Part shown: positions 52,388 to 62,197 of the stretch, one piece after another | How the letters are laid out: every line of letters begins with the position of its first letter | Numbering within the stretch: the first letter of the stretch is position 1 | Origin: Flavobacteriales bacterium | Lineage (GTDB): Bacteria; Bacteroidota; Bacteroidia; Flavobacteriales_D; Sanyastnellaceae | DNA: 64,000 nt | Assembly (NCBI GenBank): GCA_022447625.1 | Contig: JAKVAX010000002.1 | Span: 124,001-188,000 of the forward strand | Direction: 5' to 3' | Program-made: the position numbers and the translations under genes | Notes under the pieces: model-generated | What the model was told of the DNA's origin: nothing | Database searches by the model: none | What the model saw: the letters and a program-made list of their open reading frames with translations, nothing else

Positions 52388-55300
52388 TTAACGGAGGAGA
52401 GTCACGTGCCCTGTGTAGATCTCGCGTTGTCCGATTTCACGTGATGCGATCTCGATACGCCAAGGATACACTCCATCTGGAACAAAATACTCACCCCCTT
52501 GACGGTTCCCGATCCATCCTGCTGAAGGGTCTTCCGTTTCGAATACGACGTCTCCCCATCGGTCAAAGATGAAGAACTTGTATTCATCAATGACGGTGCC
52601 CGAAATCACCGGGTGGAAGACCTCGTTGATTCCATCACTATCAGGAGTGAATGCGTTCGGTAAGTAGACAATCAGCGTAGGATCTACCGTGATGGTCACG
52701 GTAAGGGAGTCTGTACAACCATACCCATTGGTAGTCAATAACGTCAAGTTGTATTCACCAGCACCCGGGAAGGTGTGTTCGAAATCAGGGCTCGTGTAGA
52801 ATCCACCATCACTGGTAGTGTAATTCCACTCAGTTGCGCCTTCACTTTGATCGGTAACGATAATGATAGGCGTACTTGTGTCTGGTTCGTCTGGAGTATA
52901 GTTGAAGTCAGCAGTAGGAGCTGGCCAGATTTCAAGAAGTCCTGGTTCAGTAATGCTGTTTACACATCCTTGGTCAGAGATCACAACAAGTGAAATGTCA
53001 TATTCACCAGGCTCATCTGTAGCGAACACAGCTTCTTGTCCGTTCGCGAATGACTCTCCGTTCACTAACCATTCCCAGTTGATGATGTCTCCACCGCTGA
53101 TTGTACTCAAGTCTTCTAACTCAACACTTGCGTTTGCACAAGCTTCGATGCCACTGCTTCCGAAGGCAGCCAGTGGATTCGGGTGAATGGTCAAGGTCAT
53201 GGTAGTATCTACGACACAACCAGAAGAGCTTCCCATTTCAAGTGTGATGACATAATCACCCGCGTTGTCATAGGTCTGTATGAGGCTTTGATCAGTAATG
53301 ATCGGATCACCTAATCCGTTATTCCAAGCGTAGTAATCGATGGTTGTTACTGGGATAGAAGAAGTGTTTGTGAATGTCACTTCTGAGCCTTCACATGCAT
53401 TGTCAAACTGAACGTTGATTACTGGGAGTGGATTGACGAATACATCTTGTGTAAACACGTCGCTACATCCAGCATCGGTTTCAACGTAGAGCTCAATTTC
53501 ATAGGTACCCCAAGATGCGGGATCGTATCCCACAGGGTCTTGCTGATTACTGTGCGGCACACCATTCACTGTCCAATCCCACAAAATGATCTCTTGAGCA
53601 TCTGAAGAAGATTGGTTGTCAAGCACGATGTTATCATCCGCACAAATGTCAGCTAGGTTGACGTCAGCAACAGGAGTTGCGTAGACAATCAGGGAGTCTG
53701 TGTAAGAGGCAGAACAACCTTGATCGGAAACTACAGTTAGGCTGATATCAATCACACCTGGGCCGTCAACAGTAATGTCTGGCGTGCTTGTTCCTGTGAT
53801 TTGCCCGTTCTGTTCAATATCCCAGATGAATTCATCAATTGTACCCTCTTCAATGGTTGAGGTGCTTTGTACGTTGATGCTCTCCAACCAGCAGATTGAA
53901 GGCGGGTCAAATGAGGCTTGAGGCTGTGCGTTAATGGTGAGATCTGCGAAACCATCTTCCACACATCCATTGGCGTCTGTGTAGGTGTATTCCACTTCGT
54001 AATCTCCAATTCCCGGATAAGCTGCGGGGTCAAATTCGGTAACTTCAACACCATCGATGTAGTATGTTCCGCCCGCTGGGGCACCACCTGAAACACCGAC
54101 TGCAACTTCTGCCTCACACATTGGGTCTGGAGTGTCAAGTGTCACCACCGGAAGTGGGTTGATGAAGACATCGGCCGTATCTGTGTTCACACACTGGTTG
54201 CCGTCGGTATAAGTGTAGATCACTTCGTAAGATGCGTTATCTGGCATCGAAGGGTCAAAGTCTGTTGATTCCGTTCCGTTTACTGTGTAGACCCCAGTGC
54301 TGCCTGCTGGGAGTCCGCCATCAAGAGGGAACGATGGTTCGTTATAGCAAACCTCTTCAACTATGTCCAGCACTACCTGAGGAAGCTGGTTGATTACAAG
54401 ATCTACTGTGTTCTCGTATTGACAATCTTCGAAGAAACCGGTTACAATGATTTCTGTGCTCACTGGAGCAGTCAACCAATATTCGTCGCCACCAATCGGA
54501 GTGAACAGCTCTGGCTGATCAATCGTGTAGCTATCAGCACCAGTGAATTCAATCATGGTGCTATCACCGAAACAGATGGGGTCAATCGCAGAGACATCAA
54601 AGGTGAATTCTTCCACCACAATTTCTTGCTCACATTCAATGAGGAATGGGCAACCATTCGCATCTTCCATTACCAGTGACGGACAGTAAGTACCCGGGCC
54701 TAGGTAAGTGTGGCTCGTTGACGTGTTGTTATCCGGATCACCAAACCCATCACCGAATTCCCAGAAGTAAGTAAAGCTCTGATCGTTCGTGTTGTAGGCG
54801 TCGAACGATACTTGGAACGGAGCACAGCTCACAGGGTCAAGCGTCACTTCGTACGGGCCAATCACATTCGATAGGTTGAAGATATCTTCAACCATGGTGG
54901 TGTCGTAACAGCCGTACTGGTTTGATACGACTAATTCCACATCGAATACTCCAATCGGATAGGTGTGGAATGGTGCGTTCCCAGAACCAACTTGGTTGTC
55001 ACCGAAGTCCCATTGGCTCGTTTGCACCACGCCAGTGGTTGTGTTTTCAAACTGCACTCCGAAAAGACAGTTGTTGTTGTCGCTTGTAAATGTGAAGTCA
55101 GCAACCGGAGAAACAATGTTCACTACGTTTGCTTGACATTGTGTTTGTTGACATCCTTGCGAGTTTTCGGCGGTCAAACACACATCGTAAGAACCGTTCT
55201 GAAGGTATACGTGCTGTGGGTTTTCTTCTGTACTTGTATTGTTCGGGTCACCAGGGTTTCCAAAGTCCCATGAGTAACCAATGATGTCTCCCACGGAGCT

Positions 55301-58039
55301 ATTGGTCAATGAGATCGTATCTCCAATGCATGAAGGATCAACAGTAATGGTGAAGTCAGGAATTGGAGGTGGAACAAGGTCAACCACTTGCGTTACTTCT
55401 GATCCACAGCCGAAGTCATCTGTTGCTGTGAACGTCGCGCCGAAGGTAGTGTCCCAAGGAGCGAAGAACTGGTGTACAGGATTTAAATCACTCGAATTCG
55501 TTCCATCAGTGAATTCCCAAGAATAGGTGTCAAGGAAGTTTCCGGTTGGTTCGAAGCTGATCAGTACACTGTCACACCCCTCCACGATAGTGGTGTTGAA
55601 ATCAGCAAAGATGAGATCATTGAATACGTTGACCATATCGTCGTACACGGTTGTGTAGCTGCATCCGCTGACATCAGTGCCTGTGATCGTGACGTCGTAC
55701 AATCCGCCAATGTTGTATTCTACATCAGGGAAGAAGTTCACCGTGAACGAGTAGTTCGCATAATCAACACCGTCTGGAGTTGTGGTGTACACATCCCAGA
55801 TATTATTCGCATTGAGGGTGGCTTCCATGGTCACTCCGTTGCCGAAATCGACAAAGAAGCTCTGGTAGATCGCATAATCAGAAGTGGTGAAATTCGGCAC
55901 TAGCGGAGCACATCCAGCGGCGTTGGTCGCACTAAGGTTGATAGGGTCCGTGGCGGTGATTACCGCTTGAGTGCGATCATCGTAACAGCCAGTATCATCG
56001 TTGAACACCACGAGTTCAACAACGTATGTTCCTGGCCCAGGGTAAGTGTGCGTAGGGTTAGTGTCGTTGTACACCAATGGAGATCCGTCACCGAAATCCC
56101 AAATCAGCGAGTCTGCCTCAATGGATTCATCAAAGAATGTCACGGTATTCAAATCAGCGCAATCCTGCGTGAAGCTGAATTCAGCAATCGGAGGCGGAAT
56201 ATAGATGTAGTCTTCTAGAAGAAGCAAGGCGTTACAAGCCAGGTTGTAGACGCTCAACGTCACATCAAAGTATCCCGTATCAGCGTAATCGTGAACGATA
56301 CATGAGTCAGGGAAGCTCGCTGTTTGCCATCCGGTGTTGTCACCAAAGTTCCATGAGTAAGCCGTATTCTCTACCATGTCGGTACAGAAAGTGATTGGCT
56401 CTCCGGCACATGAAATAGGGTTGTCTGCAGTAAATTCAGAAACTACATTAGGCTGAACGAGAATGGTTTGGTCAGCAGCGATCGTGCTTGTACAACCACT
56501 GACAGTTGTGAGGAATACTTCAATCGTGTATTCACCTGGATCTGCGTATGCGTAGACTGGAGCATCTCCAGAAGCATCTGGCACACCGTCGTTATCAAAG
56601 TCCCAAAGGGTTTCAATAACAGCCTCTACACTTTCAATTTCGATGTTGGCAAGGATCACCGGTTCACCCGTACAAATCACATCAGGATTTTCGAACGAAA
56701 TAGTTGGCGGCTCTACTACGATGTAGTCAACAACAATCATCGTGTCAGAACAGCTAGAAGTATTTACAACCAGCCCAATATCATAGCTTCCGAACGTGTC
56801 GAAAGTATAGTTCAAGTCGTCATCGGTTGATACCGAAACACCATCAATCAACCATTCGTAACCGATGAGGTTTTGACCAGCGCTGTTGTTGGTGATGTTC
56901 ACTTCATGTGGTGCTACACAAGATTCGGCGTCATCCGCAGTGAAGTCAATGTTGATTGGGTTGAGCACCTCAATGCCCATCGAACCGTCAGTTGATCCAA
57001 TACAGTTATCAGAGTAAACTGTGGTAAGCACCGGGTTGAACATGCCGGGTTGATCAAACACGAAGGTTGCAATAGAGTCAGTGGAGTCTTCAATGCCATC
57101 TCCGTCAAAATCCCATGACCATCCAGATGGTGCTGGGTTACTCGTATCAGTGAAAATCACGGTACCACCGGCGCACAAGAGGTTTTCTGAGATGTCGAAC
57201 GAAGGTGTAGGTGCTTGTACGATTTCAATGGTTTCGCAAGCCGTAACCACACAACCGATGGCATCTTCTACGGTTAGACAAACGTCGTATGAACCCACGT
57301 TGTCAAAGGTGTGAGAGATGTTTGTAACATCAACAGTGGTTTGTGTGAAGCCGTCGTTAAAATCCCATCCGCAGGTCAATCCATTTCCAGCCGATGTATT
57401 CGTCAAGTCAATAGATACTGGGGGATTACAATCGCTAAAGGTTGATGGAGTGAACTCCGCTACAGGGTAGTCATCACTCACTGAGATCATTCCGTCTACG
57501 GAGATCGAGCTGAAACAGCCGAACTCATCCTCTACTGAAAGTACAGGGGAGAACGTACCTGCTGCATCATAACAGTAGGCCGGGTTTTGTTCGTTCGAAG
57601 TGATACCGTTTCCGAAATCCCAAGACCATTCTACGATGGCTCCGTCAGTTACCACTGTAGCATCTGTATACTGAACACAATGAGGCGCACAACCCGCGTT
57701 GTCATCCACTGTTAGATCAGCTACTGGCGGCGCATGAACAATGATAAAGTCTTGAATCGTAGTGGTCTCAACACCATCGATGGTTAGGGTCACATCGTAT
57801 GAGCCTGGTGCTGAAAGAATGTCGATATACTGAGACGAAGAAGAAGTAACCGTACTGTTGTCTGGGTAAGTAATGACCCAGTTGAATGAACTAACAGTGT
57901 TAGGGTCAGGGGTATCCACAGAAATAATGACCGGTAGGGGAGAACACCCTTCAGCCTCATTAATGGAAAAAGAGACCTGCGAAGAAACTTCTAAGCACGC
58001 CGCCGCCATCAACACCAGTATAGCCAGTCGTCTGAACAT
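52388..58039 (-). CDS. Giant PKD-repeat surface protein with T9SS type-B (CHU_C) domain
   Basis: An 1883-residue exported protein. A signal peptide (MFRRLAILVLMAAACLEVSSQ) precedes about 17-18 PKD-like domains, each with a WDFGDG-like step and a later aromatic GTY/GSYDV step; good examples are SWDFGNGITSNEQNP and IWDFGDGSPLVYND. Between about residues 1240 and 1420 three Ig-like units with the repeated PAGGTY and TEFDP pattern interrupt the PKD series. The C-terminal domain (YLPNAFTPDSDGINEVFHPV, FDRWGDVVFETED) directs T9SS export. It is probably an adhesin or matrix component. No SprF-like partner is adjacent, unlike the other giant protein. Confidence 0.88.
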   Translation of the reverse strand: MFRRLAILVLMAAACLEVSSQVSFSINEAEGCSPLPVIISVDTPDPNTVSSFNWVITYPDNSTVTSSSSQYIDILSAPGSYDVTLTIDGVETTTIQDFIIVHAPPVADLTVDDNAGCAPHCVQYTDATVVTDGAIVEWSWDFGNGITSNEQNPAYCYDAAGTFSPVLSVEDEFGCFSSISVDGMISVSDDYPVAEFTPSTFSDCNPPVSIDLTNTSAGNGLTCGWDFNDGFTQTTVDVTNISHTFDNVGSYDVCLTVEDAIGCVVTACETIEIVQAPTPSFDISENLLCAGGTVIFTDTSNPAPSGWSWDFDGDGIEDSTDSIATFVFDQPGMFNPVLTTVYSDNCIGSTDGSMGIEVLNPINIDFTADDAESCVAPHEVNITNNSAGQNLIGYEWLIDGVSVSTDDDLNYTFDTFGSYDIGLVVNTSSCSDTMIVVDYIVVEPPTISFENPDVICTGEPVILANIEIESVEAVIETLWDFDNDGVPDASGDAPVYAYADPGEYTIEVFLTTVSGCTSTIAADQTILVQPNVVSEFTADNPISCAGEPITFCTDMVENTAYSWNFGDNTGWQTASFPDSCIVHDYADTGYFDVTLSVYNLACNALLLLEDYIYIPPPIAEFSFTQDCADLNTVTFFDESIEADSLIWDFGDGSPLVYNDTNPTHTYPGPGTYVVELVVFNDDTGCYDDRTQAVITATDPINLSATNAAGCAPLVPNFTTSDYAIYQSFFVDFGNGVTMEATLNANNIWDVYTTTPDGVDYANYSFTVNFFPDVEYNIGGLYDVTITGTDVSGCSYTTVYDDMVNVFNDLIFADFNTTIVEGCDSVLISFEPTGNFLDTYSWEFTDGTNSSDLNPVHQFFAPWDTTFGATFTATDDFGCGSEVTQVVDLVPPPIPDFTITVDPSCIGDTISLTNSSVGDIIGYSWDFGNPGDPNNTSTEENPQHVYLQNGSYDVCLTAENSQGCQQTQCQANVVNIVSPVADFTFTSDNNNCLFGVQFENTTTGVVQTSQWDFGDNQVGSGNAPFHTYPIGVFDVELVVSNQYGCYDTTMVEDIFNLSNVIGPYEVTLDPVSCAPFQVSFDAYNTNDQSFTYFWEFGDGFGDPDNNTSTSHTYLGPGTYCPSLVMEDANGCPFLIECEQEIVVEEFTFDVSAIDPICFGDSTMIEFTGADSYTIDQPELFTPIGGDEYWLTAPVSTEIIVTGFFEDCQYENTVDLVINQLPQVVLDIVEEVCYNEPSFPLDGGLPAGSTGVYTVNGTESTDFDPSMPDNASYEVIYTYTDGNQCVNTDTADVFINPLPVVTLDTPDPMCEAEVAVGVSGGAPAGGTYYIDGVEVTEFDPAAYPGIGDYEVEYTYTDANGCVEDGFADLTINAQPQASFDPPSICWLESINVQSTSTIEEGTIDEFIWDIEQNGQITGTSTPDITVDGPGVIDISLTVVSDQGCSASYTDSLIVYATPVADVNLADICADDNIVLDNQSSSDAQEIILWDWTVNGVPHSNQQDPVGYDPASWGTYEIELYVETDAGCSDVFTQDVFVNPLPVINVQFDNACEGSEVTFTNTSSIPVTTIDYYAWNNGLGDPIITDQSLIQTYDNAGDYVITLEMGSSSGCVVDTTMTLTIHPNPLAAFGSSGIEACANASVELEDLSTISGGDIINWEWLVNGESFANGQEAVFATDEPGEYDISLVVISDQGCVNSITEPGLLEIWPAPTADFNYTPDEPDTSTPIIIVTDQSEGATEWNYTTSDGGFYTSPDFEHTFPGAGEYNLTLLTTNGYGCTDSLTVTITVDPTLIVYLPNAFTPDSDGINEVFHPVISGTVIDEYKFFIFDRWGDVVFETEDPSAGWIGNRQGGEYFVPDGVYPWRIEIASREIGQREIYTGHVTLLR

Positions 58040-58078
58040 TAGTCTTAGTTGGGCGCAAAGCCCAGGTTACGTTATTAA

Positions 58079-58086
58079 CAAAGATA
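58079..58086 (-). promoter_or_regulatory. Candidate -7 promoter box for the PKD giant
   Basis: The minus strand reads TATCTTTG, an exact TAnnTTTG match, 39 bases before the ATG at 58039. Possible -33 TTG triplets are at 10 or 25 bases upstream, neither ideal. A small hairpin GGGC/GCCC lies in the leader at 58051-58063. Confidence 0.45.
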
Positions 58087-58222
58087 CGAACCTTATCAAT
58101 AGTCAGACGTTCAATCATCGAGTATAGTTGCTTTTTCGTCAACTGAATTTTAACATTTAGACTCATTCCAGTCGATTCTGTCACATTTACTTCCAGAATT
58201 CTGACAAATCCCCTGACTTAGC

Positions 58223-58230
58223 TAATTTTG
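58223..58230 (+). promoter_or_regulatory. Candidate -7 promoter box for lysS
   Basis: TAATTTTG matches TAnnTTTG exactly, 15 bases before the lysS ATG at 58246. A TTG at 58228 that could be read as an upstream start lies inside this box, which argues for 58246 or 58249 as the true start. Confidence 0.5.
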
Positions 58231-58245
58231 CGGTCCAATCTTAGA

Positions 58246-59952
58246 ATGATGCAAATTCTCACCGAACAGGAGCGTATTAGACGGCAGTCGTTGGTCGAAC
58301 TTCGTAATCTTGGAATCGAACCGTATCCCGCGGCTGAGTTCAAAACGAACAGAACAACTACTGAGCTCAAGGATAAGTTTAAGGAAGGAGAAGAAGTGAC
58401 CATTGCTGGTCGCTTGATGACTCGCCGTATCATGGGTAAGGCCTCGTTTGGAGAGGTCATGGATAGCAAAGGGCGCTTCCAGTGTTACTTCAATCGTGAC
58501 GTGCTGTGCGAAGGGGAAGACAAAGACCTGTACAATAAGGTCTTTAAGAAGCTCTTGGACATCGGTGACTTCATCGGTGTAACGGGTACGACCTTCATCA
58601 CCCAAACAGGCGAACAGTCGATTGAGGTGAAGGAGTTGACGGTGTTGAGTAAATCACTGAAGCCTCTTCCTATCGTGAAGACAGATGAGGAAGGGAATCT
58701 GCATGATGCATTTAATGATCCTGAGCTTCGTTACCGCATGCGTTACGTTGACTTGGTGGTGAACGAAGATGTACGTGACACATTCATCACGCGTACAAAA
58801 GTGATCCAGTCGATGCGTTCGTTCTTCAACGACCACAACTACTTGGAAGTGGATACACCAGTTCTTCAACCTATTCCAGGAGGAGCTGCCGCTCGTCCGT
58901 TCATTACGCACCACAATGCATTGGATATTCCATTGTACCTACGTATCGCGAATGAGTTGTACCTCAAGCGATTGATTGTTGGTGGATTCGATGGTGTGTA
59001 TGAGTTCTCACGCAACTTCAGAAATGAAGGGATGGACCGCACGCACAATCCGGAGTTCACTGTGATGGAGATCTATGTTGCCTACAAGGATTACAACTGG
59101 ATGATGGACTTCACCGAGCGTATGCTCGAGAAGGTTTGTCGTGATGTACACGAAGGCAGCGTGGTTGATTTTGGAGGTAAGCAGATTGATTTCAAGGCGC
59201 CGTTCCAACGTGTAACTATGACTGATTCTATCAAGGAGCACACAGGGATTGATATTACAGGAAAGAGCGAAGAAGAACTTCGAGCTGCATGCAAGGAAAT
59301 CGGCATTGAAGTCGATGAATCGATGGGCAAAGGAAAGTTGATTGATGAGATCTTCGGTGAGAAGTGTGAGCACCATTACATTCAACCAACCTTCATCACA
59401 GATTATCCAACGGAAATGTCTCCGCTATGTAAGCGTCACCGTGACAATCCAGACCTCACCGAGCGTTTCGAGTTGATGGTGAACGGAAACGAGCTAGCGA
59501 ATGCGTACAGCGAATTGAACGATCCGATTGATCAGCGTGAGCGATTCGAAGAGCAAGTGCGTTTGATGGAACGAGGTGATGATGAAGCGATGTTCATTGA
59601 CCAAGACTTCCTCCGTGCCCTTGAATACGGAATGCCTCCGACCTCAGGAATGGGAATTGGTGTAGACCGATTGATCATGCTATTGACGGGTAACGAGAGC
59701 ATTCAAGAAGTGCTTCTCTTCCCTCAAATGAAGCCAGAAGTCTTTGGAAAGCAAGGACCAGAACTCACTGAAAACGAGCAACTCGTATTCGACATCCTAT
59801 CGAAGGCAAAGTCGATGGACCTCAATGCACTGAAAGAGAAAACAGGCCTTTCAAACAAGCAGTGGGATAAGTCGATGAAAGGGCTTGGTAAGCAAGGGCT
59901 GACCAAAGTGACCAAGACGGATGAGGGACTGACTGTTTCTGTTGTGGAGTAG
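58246..59952 (+). CDS. lysS: Lysyl-tRNA synthetase, class II
   Basis: A cytosolic enzyme of 568 residues that charges tRNA-Lys. The N-terminal OB anticodon-binding domain is at about 50-160. Class II motif 2 (SRNFRNEGMDRTHNPEFT) and motif 3 (GMGIGVDRLIMLLTG) are intact. After the usual end (FPQMKPE) there is an extra C-terminal segment of about 65 residues with a winged-helix-like layout (ENEQLVFDILSKAK, LKEKTGLSNKQWDKSMKGL), as in many Bacteroidota synthetases. The start is ATG at 58246 or the adjacent ATG at 58249. Confidence 0.96.
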   Translation: MMQILTEQERIRRQSLVELRNLGIEPYPAAEFKTNRTTTELKDKFKEGEEVTIAGRLMTRRIMGKASFGEVMDSKGRFQCYFNRDVLCEGEDKDLYNKVFKKLLDIGDFIGVTGTTFITQTGEQSIEVKELTVLSKSLKPLPIVKTDEEGNLHDAFNDPELRYRMRYVDLVVNEDVRDTFITRTKVIQSMRSFFNDHNYLEVDTPVLQPIPGGAAARPFITHHNALDIPLYLRIANELYLKRLIVGGFDGVYEFSRNFRNEGMDRTHNPEFTVMEIYVAYKDYNWMMDFTERMLEKVCRDVHEGSVVDFGGKQIDFKAPFQRVTMTDSIKEHTGIDITGKSEEELRAACKEIGIEVDESMGKGKLIDEIFGEKCEHHYIQPTFITDYPTEMSPLCKRHRDNPDLTERFELMVNGNELANAYSELNDPIDQRERFEEQVRLMERGDDEAMFIDQDFLRALEYGMPPTSGMGIGVDRLIMLLTGNESIQEVLLFPQMKPEVFGKQGPELTENEQLVFDILSKAKSMDLNALKEKTGLSNKQWDKSMKGLGKQGLTKVTKTDEGLTVSVVE

Positions 59953-59958
59953 TAGATT

Positions 59959-59986
59959 GGTTCGTGGTTCGTGGTTCGTGGTGTGT
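59959..59986 (+). repeat. Short tandem repeat GGTTCGT
   Basis: Three exact copies of the 7-base unit GGTTCGT are followed by one degenerate copy (GGTGTGT), beginning 6 bases after the lysS stop. Simple repeats of this kind can vary in copy number by slippage. Confidence 0.85.
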
Positions 59987-60339
59987 AATGAGGTTTGATT
60001 TCCCCGAGTGGAGTGCATCATCCTCTTTTTCCTGACCTTAGGGATATGAAAATCCCAACCAGAAGCCGTCTTTTGATACGCTTGAACTCAAGACGTTTGA
60101 GTGGAAGGTTAAATCATTGGATGTTTCCGAGGTGAGGTCGAGCTTTTTTGAAGACACGTCGGTTTTTCCTGAAGGTTCAGTGAAGTTTGATCATGCTTTA
60201 TTCTTGCAAGAGACTCCGCAGGAGTGGAGGAGCGCAAAAGGGATTCAATGGCCATTGGATCATGAAACAATCGAACATTCTGACAGTGAAACATTCAAAC
60301 AACTGAATTATCGTTCTGGCAGTGATTAGCCTATGAGGG
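59987..60339. other. Gene-poor stretch after lysS with one weak open frame
   Basis: There is no recognisable gene here. A plus-strand frame is open from about 60043 to 60329 with an ATG at 60117; the 70-residue product (MDVSEVRSSFFEDTSVFPEG and onward) matches nothing I know. Its last part, rich in GAAACA-like steps, looks like low-complexity intergenic DNA. A small hairpin ACTCC-GCA-GGAGT lies at 60213-60225. The stretch is best viewed as decayed or non-coding sequence. Confidence 0.5.
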
Positions 60340-60760
60340 TACAAAATTGAGTCTAAGAAGTCGCAATTGACTATTGGGCTGTTGTAACGACCTTCTGGAT
60401 ATTTTTGAGGCGTCTCATGACATTCTGGCCCCTGAGGAGAAGCGTATTTGTTCATTCGCTTTGAGAGCTCTGACTTCTTGAAAAGACCAGGGTGCCTTCC
60501 TTGAGGAATAGGCAATCCGTGTAAATGTAGAAGCCAGCATCCGAAGTGGAGAACTGTCTCATGTAAGGGCAGTAACCAATGAGCTCGTTTTCTTGCTCTA
60601 ACACCACAGAATACAAGGTTGGATTATCGTGGAACAATTGCTTTTTCAGCGCTTCGGCTTTTCCGTTGCGGTCGTAGTCAGCCTTTTCGTAGATGGCGTG
60701 GAGTTCACAGAGTTCGATGAGGGCAGTGAGGTCTTGTGGTTGGGCTGGACGGATGTTCAT
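60340..60760 (-). pseudogene. Broken GNAT-family N-acetyltransferase gene
   Basis: ATG at 60760 starts MNIRPAQPQDLTALIELCEL, a clear GNAT N-terminus that continues as far as IYTDCLFLKE, the strand before the acetyl-CoA-binding motif. The frame then runs into SRSQSSQSE and stops at 60452, so the R/Q-x-x-G-x-G motif and the C-terminal half are absent. In another frame, at about 60375-60470, a segment reading SKRMNKYASPQGPECHETPQ resembles the later GNAT helix and the step after it. A small deletion with a frameshift followed by decay explains this. The 102-residue product could not bind acetyl-CoA in the usual way. Confidence 0.65.
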
Positions 60761-60843
60761 GGAGGTAGTATACGGGAATGAAGGAAGCGGATCCCGGATC
60801 GCAGGGTTATTAGTGGTTCCCAGCGGGATTCACCATCGCGGCA

Positions 60844-62109
60844 CTAACCCTCTACCAAACTATCTCCCACAGCAACCTCTGCTTCTGGTACTACCTCTGG
60901 CAAGGTCTCTTGTAACAAACGTTCAAGCTTCTCGATAGCGACCATGAAGGTGTCCATCTGTGCTTCCCTGATAGGGTCTGATGGGGGGAATTCTTCGCCC
61001 AGGTGGTCGATTTGTTGGCCGTTTTTCCAGAAGCGGAAACAGACGTGTGGGCCGGTGGCTAAACCGGTGCTTCCAACGTACCCAATCACATCGCCTTGCT
61101 TTACCGCATCGCCAACTTTCACGGCGCGTTTACTCATGTGTAGGTACTGGGTCTCGTAGGTGCCGTTGTGCCTGATTTTGACGTATTTCCCGTTTCCTGA
61201 GGTGTAACTAGACTTGGTGACAGTACCGTCTCCAACAGCTACAATGGGTGTTCCGTGTGGGGCTGCGTAATCGGTGCCGAGGTGCGACTTGTAGCGCTTC
61301 AGTACTGGGTGGAATCGTTTCTTGGTGTATCGACTAGAAATTCGACTGAATTCTACAGGCGCCTTCAGGAATGCTTTTCGCAGTGAGCCCCCTTCTTCAT
61401 CGAAGTAGCCATAGGTGGTGTCTTGGTCGTAGAAATAGGCCTTGCGATCAACGCCGTTGTGTAGGAAGTGCGCAGCAAGAATGTTTTGCTTGCCATAAGG
61501 GACGCCATCCACCAATTCTTCTTCGTACAACAGCTCGAAGGTGTCTTCCTTTTGAAGTCGGTAGAAGTCGATGGTCCAAGCGTAGATGCTGCTCATCTCT
61601 AGGGCGAGTTCAGCAGGGGCGCCGGCATCATCTAAAGCGTTGTACAGTGATGAGGTAATCGTGCCTCGTACAGCGCGAAGTTCTGTCACAACGGGCTTCG
61701 AACCTTGCCATACTTGAATGCTATCTGAAAGATCAAATACCACATAGTCTTTGGCGTTGCGCTCGTAGATGAAATATGAGGGTTTCGCGAGGGAGTCTTC
61801 CTCGAACAGGCATGCCCACTTATGATTTGGCCTGATCTTGCGGACATCAAAAATGCTGTCGCTGCGTTTGATAAGTTGATCTACTTGCACCGCCGTAACC
61901 CCTAGGGGTGACAGCACCCCCGACAAGACGTCTCCATTGTTGATTTTCCCATGTACCGTGCGCCAGTTATTGAAGTCGAAACCGTAATGCATGTCGGCGA
62001 CATACAGGGGAACCTCAGACTCTGTGGGTTGATTTTCTGTTTGCGGAGAGGACGTTTCCGCGCATTGCGCGAAAAGAAGCAGGATAAATGATAAATACAG
62101 CAGGCGCAT
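60844..62109 (-). CDS. M23 family peptidoglycan metalloendopeptidase, exported
   Basis: A zinc endopeptidase of about 421 residues that cleaves peptidoglycan cross-links. The start MRLLYLSFILLLFAQCAETSS at 62109 gives a signal peptide with a Cys at the end, although the lipobox (FAQC) is not canonical; a TTG reading six codons earlier is rejected. A LysM-like/OPA-type region (about 40-250) precedes the M23 domain (about 270-390): HLGTDYAAPHGTPI with the first zinc ligands, then YLHMS and GPHVCFRFW with the HxH-type ligand. It probably acts in the periplasm in cell-wall growth or division. Confidence 0.88.
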   Translation of the reverse strand: MRLLYLSFILLLFAQCAETSSPQTENQPTESEVPLYVADMHYGFDFNNWRTVHGKINNGDVLSGVLSPLGVTAVQVDQLIKRSDSIFDVRKIRPNHKWACLFEEDSLAKPSYFIYERNAKDYVVFDLSDSIQVWQGSKPVVTELRAVRGTITSSLYNALDDAGAPAELALEMSSIYAWTIDFYRLQKEDTFELLYEEELVDGVPYGKQNILAAHFLHNGVDRKAYFYDQDTTYGYFDEEGGSLRKAFLKAPVEFSRISSRYTKKRFHPVLKRYKSHLGTDYAAPHGTPIVAVGDGTVTKSSYTSGNGKYVKIRHNGTYETQYLHMSKRAVKVGDAVKQGDVIGYVGSTGLATGPHVCFRFWKNGQQIDHLGEEFPPSDPIREAQMDTFMVAIEKLERLLQETLPEVVPEAEVAVGDSLVEG

Positions 62110-62197
62110 GCTTTTCCTAGGTTTCAAATAGGAAGCGTAATGTGGTTAAAAATAAGGCGGGCAGAGACTAAAAAATGTTAGCGCTTACGTTTTGAAT

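Noticed and set aside
52433-52448. A further parS-like sequence (GATTTCACGTGATGCG)
   Set aside because: Only the inner TTTCACGTGA matches; the outer positions break the palindrome. It lies in the coding end of the PKD giant and is well below the quality of the three sites near mnmG.
58228-58245. A TTG start for lysS
   Set aside because: The TTG lies inside an exact -7 promoter box, and two adjacent ATG codons follow at 58246 and 58249.
60198-60515. A separate 105-residue minus-strand gene
   Set aside because: Only its first part resembles anything, namely the later portion of the broken GNAT gene in a shifted frame; the remainder is low-complexity sequence, so it is treated as part of the pseudogene.
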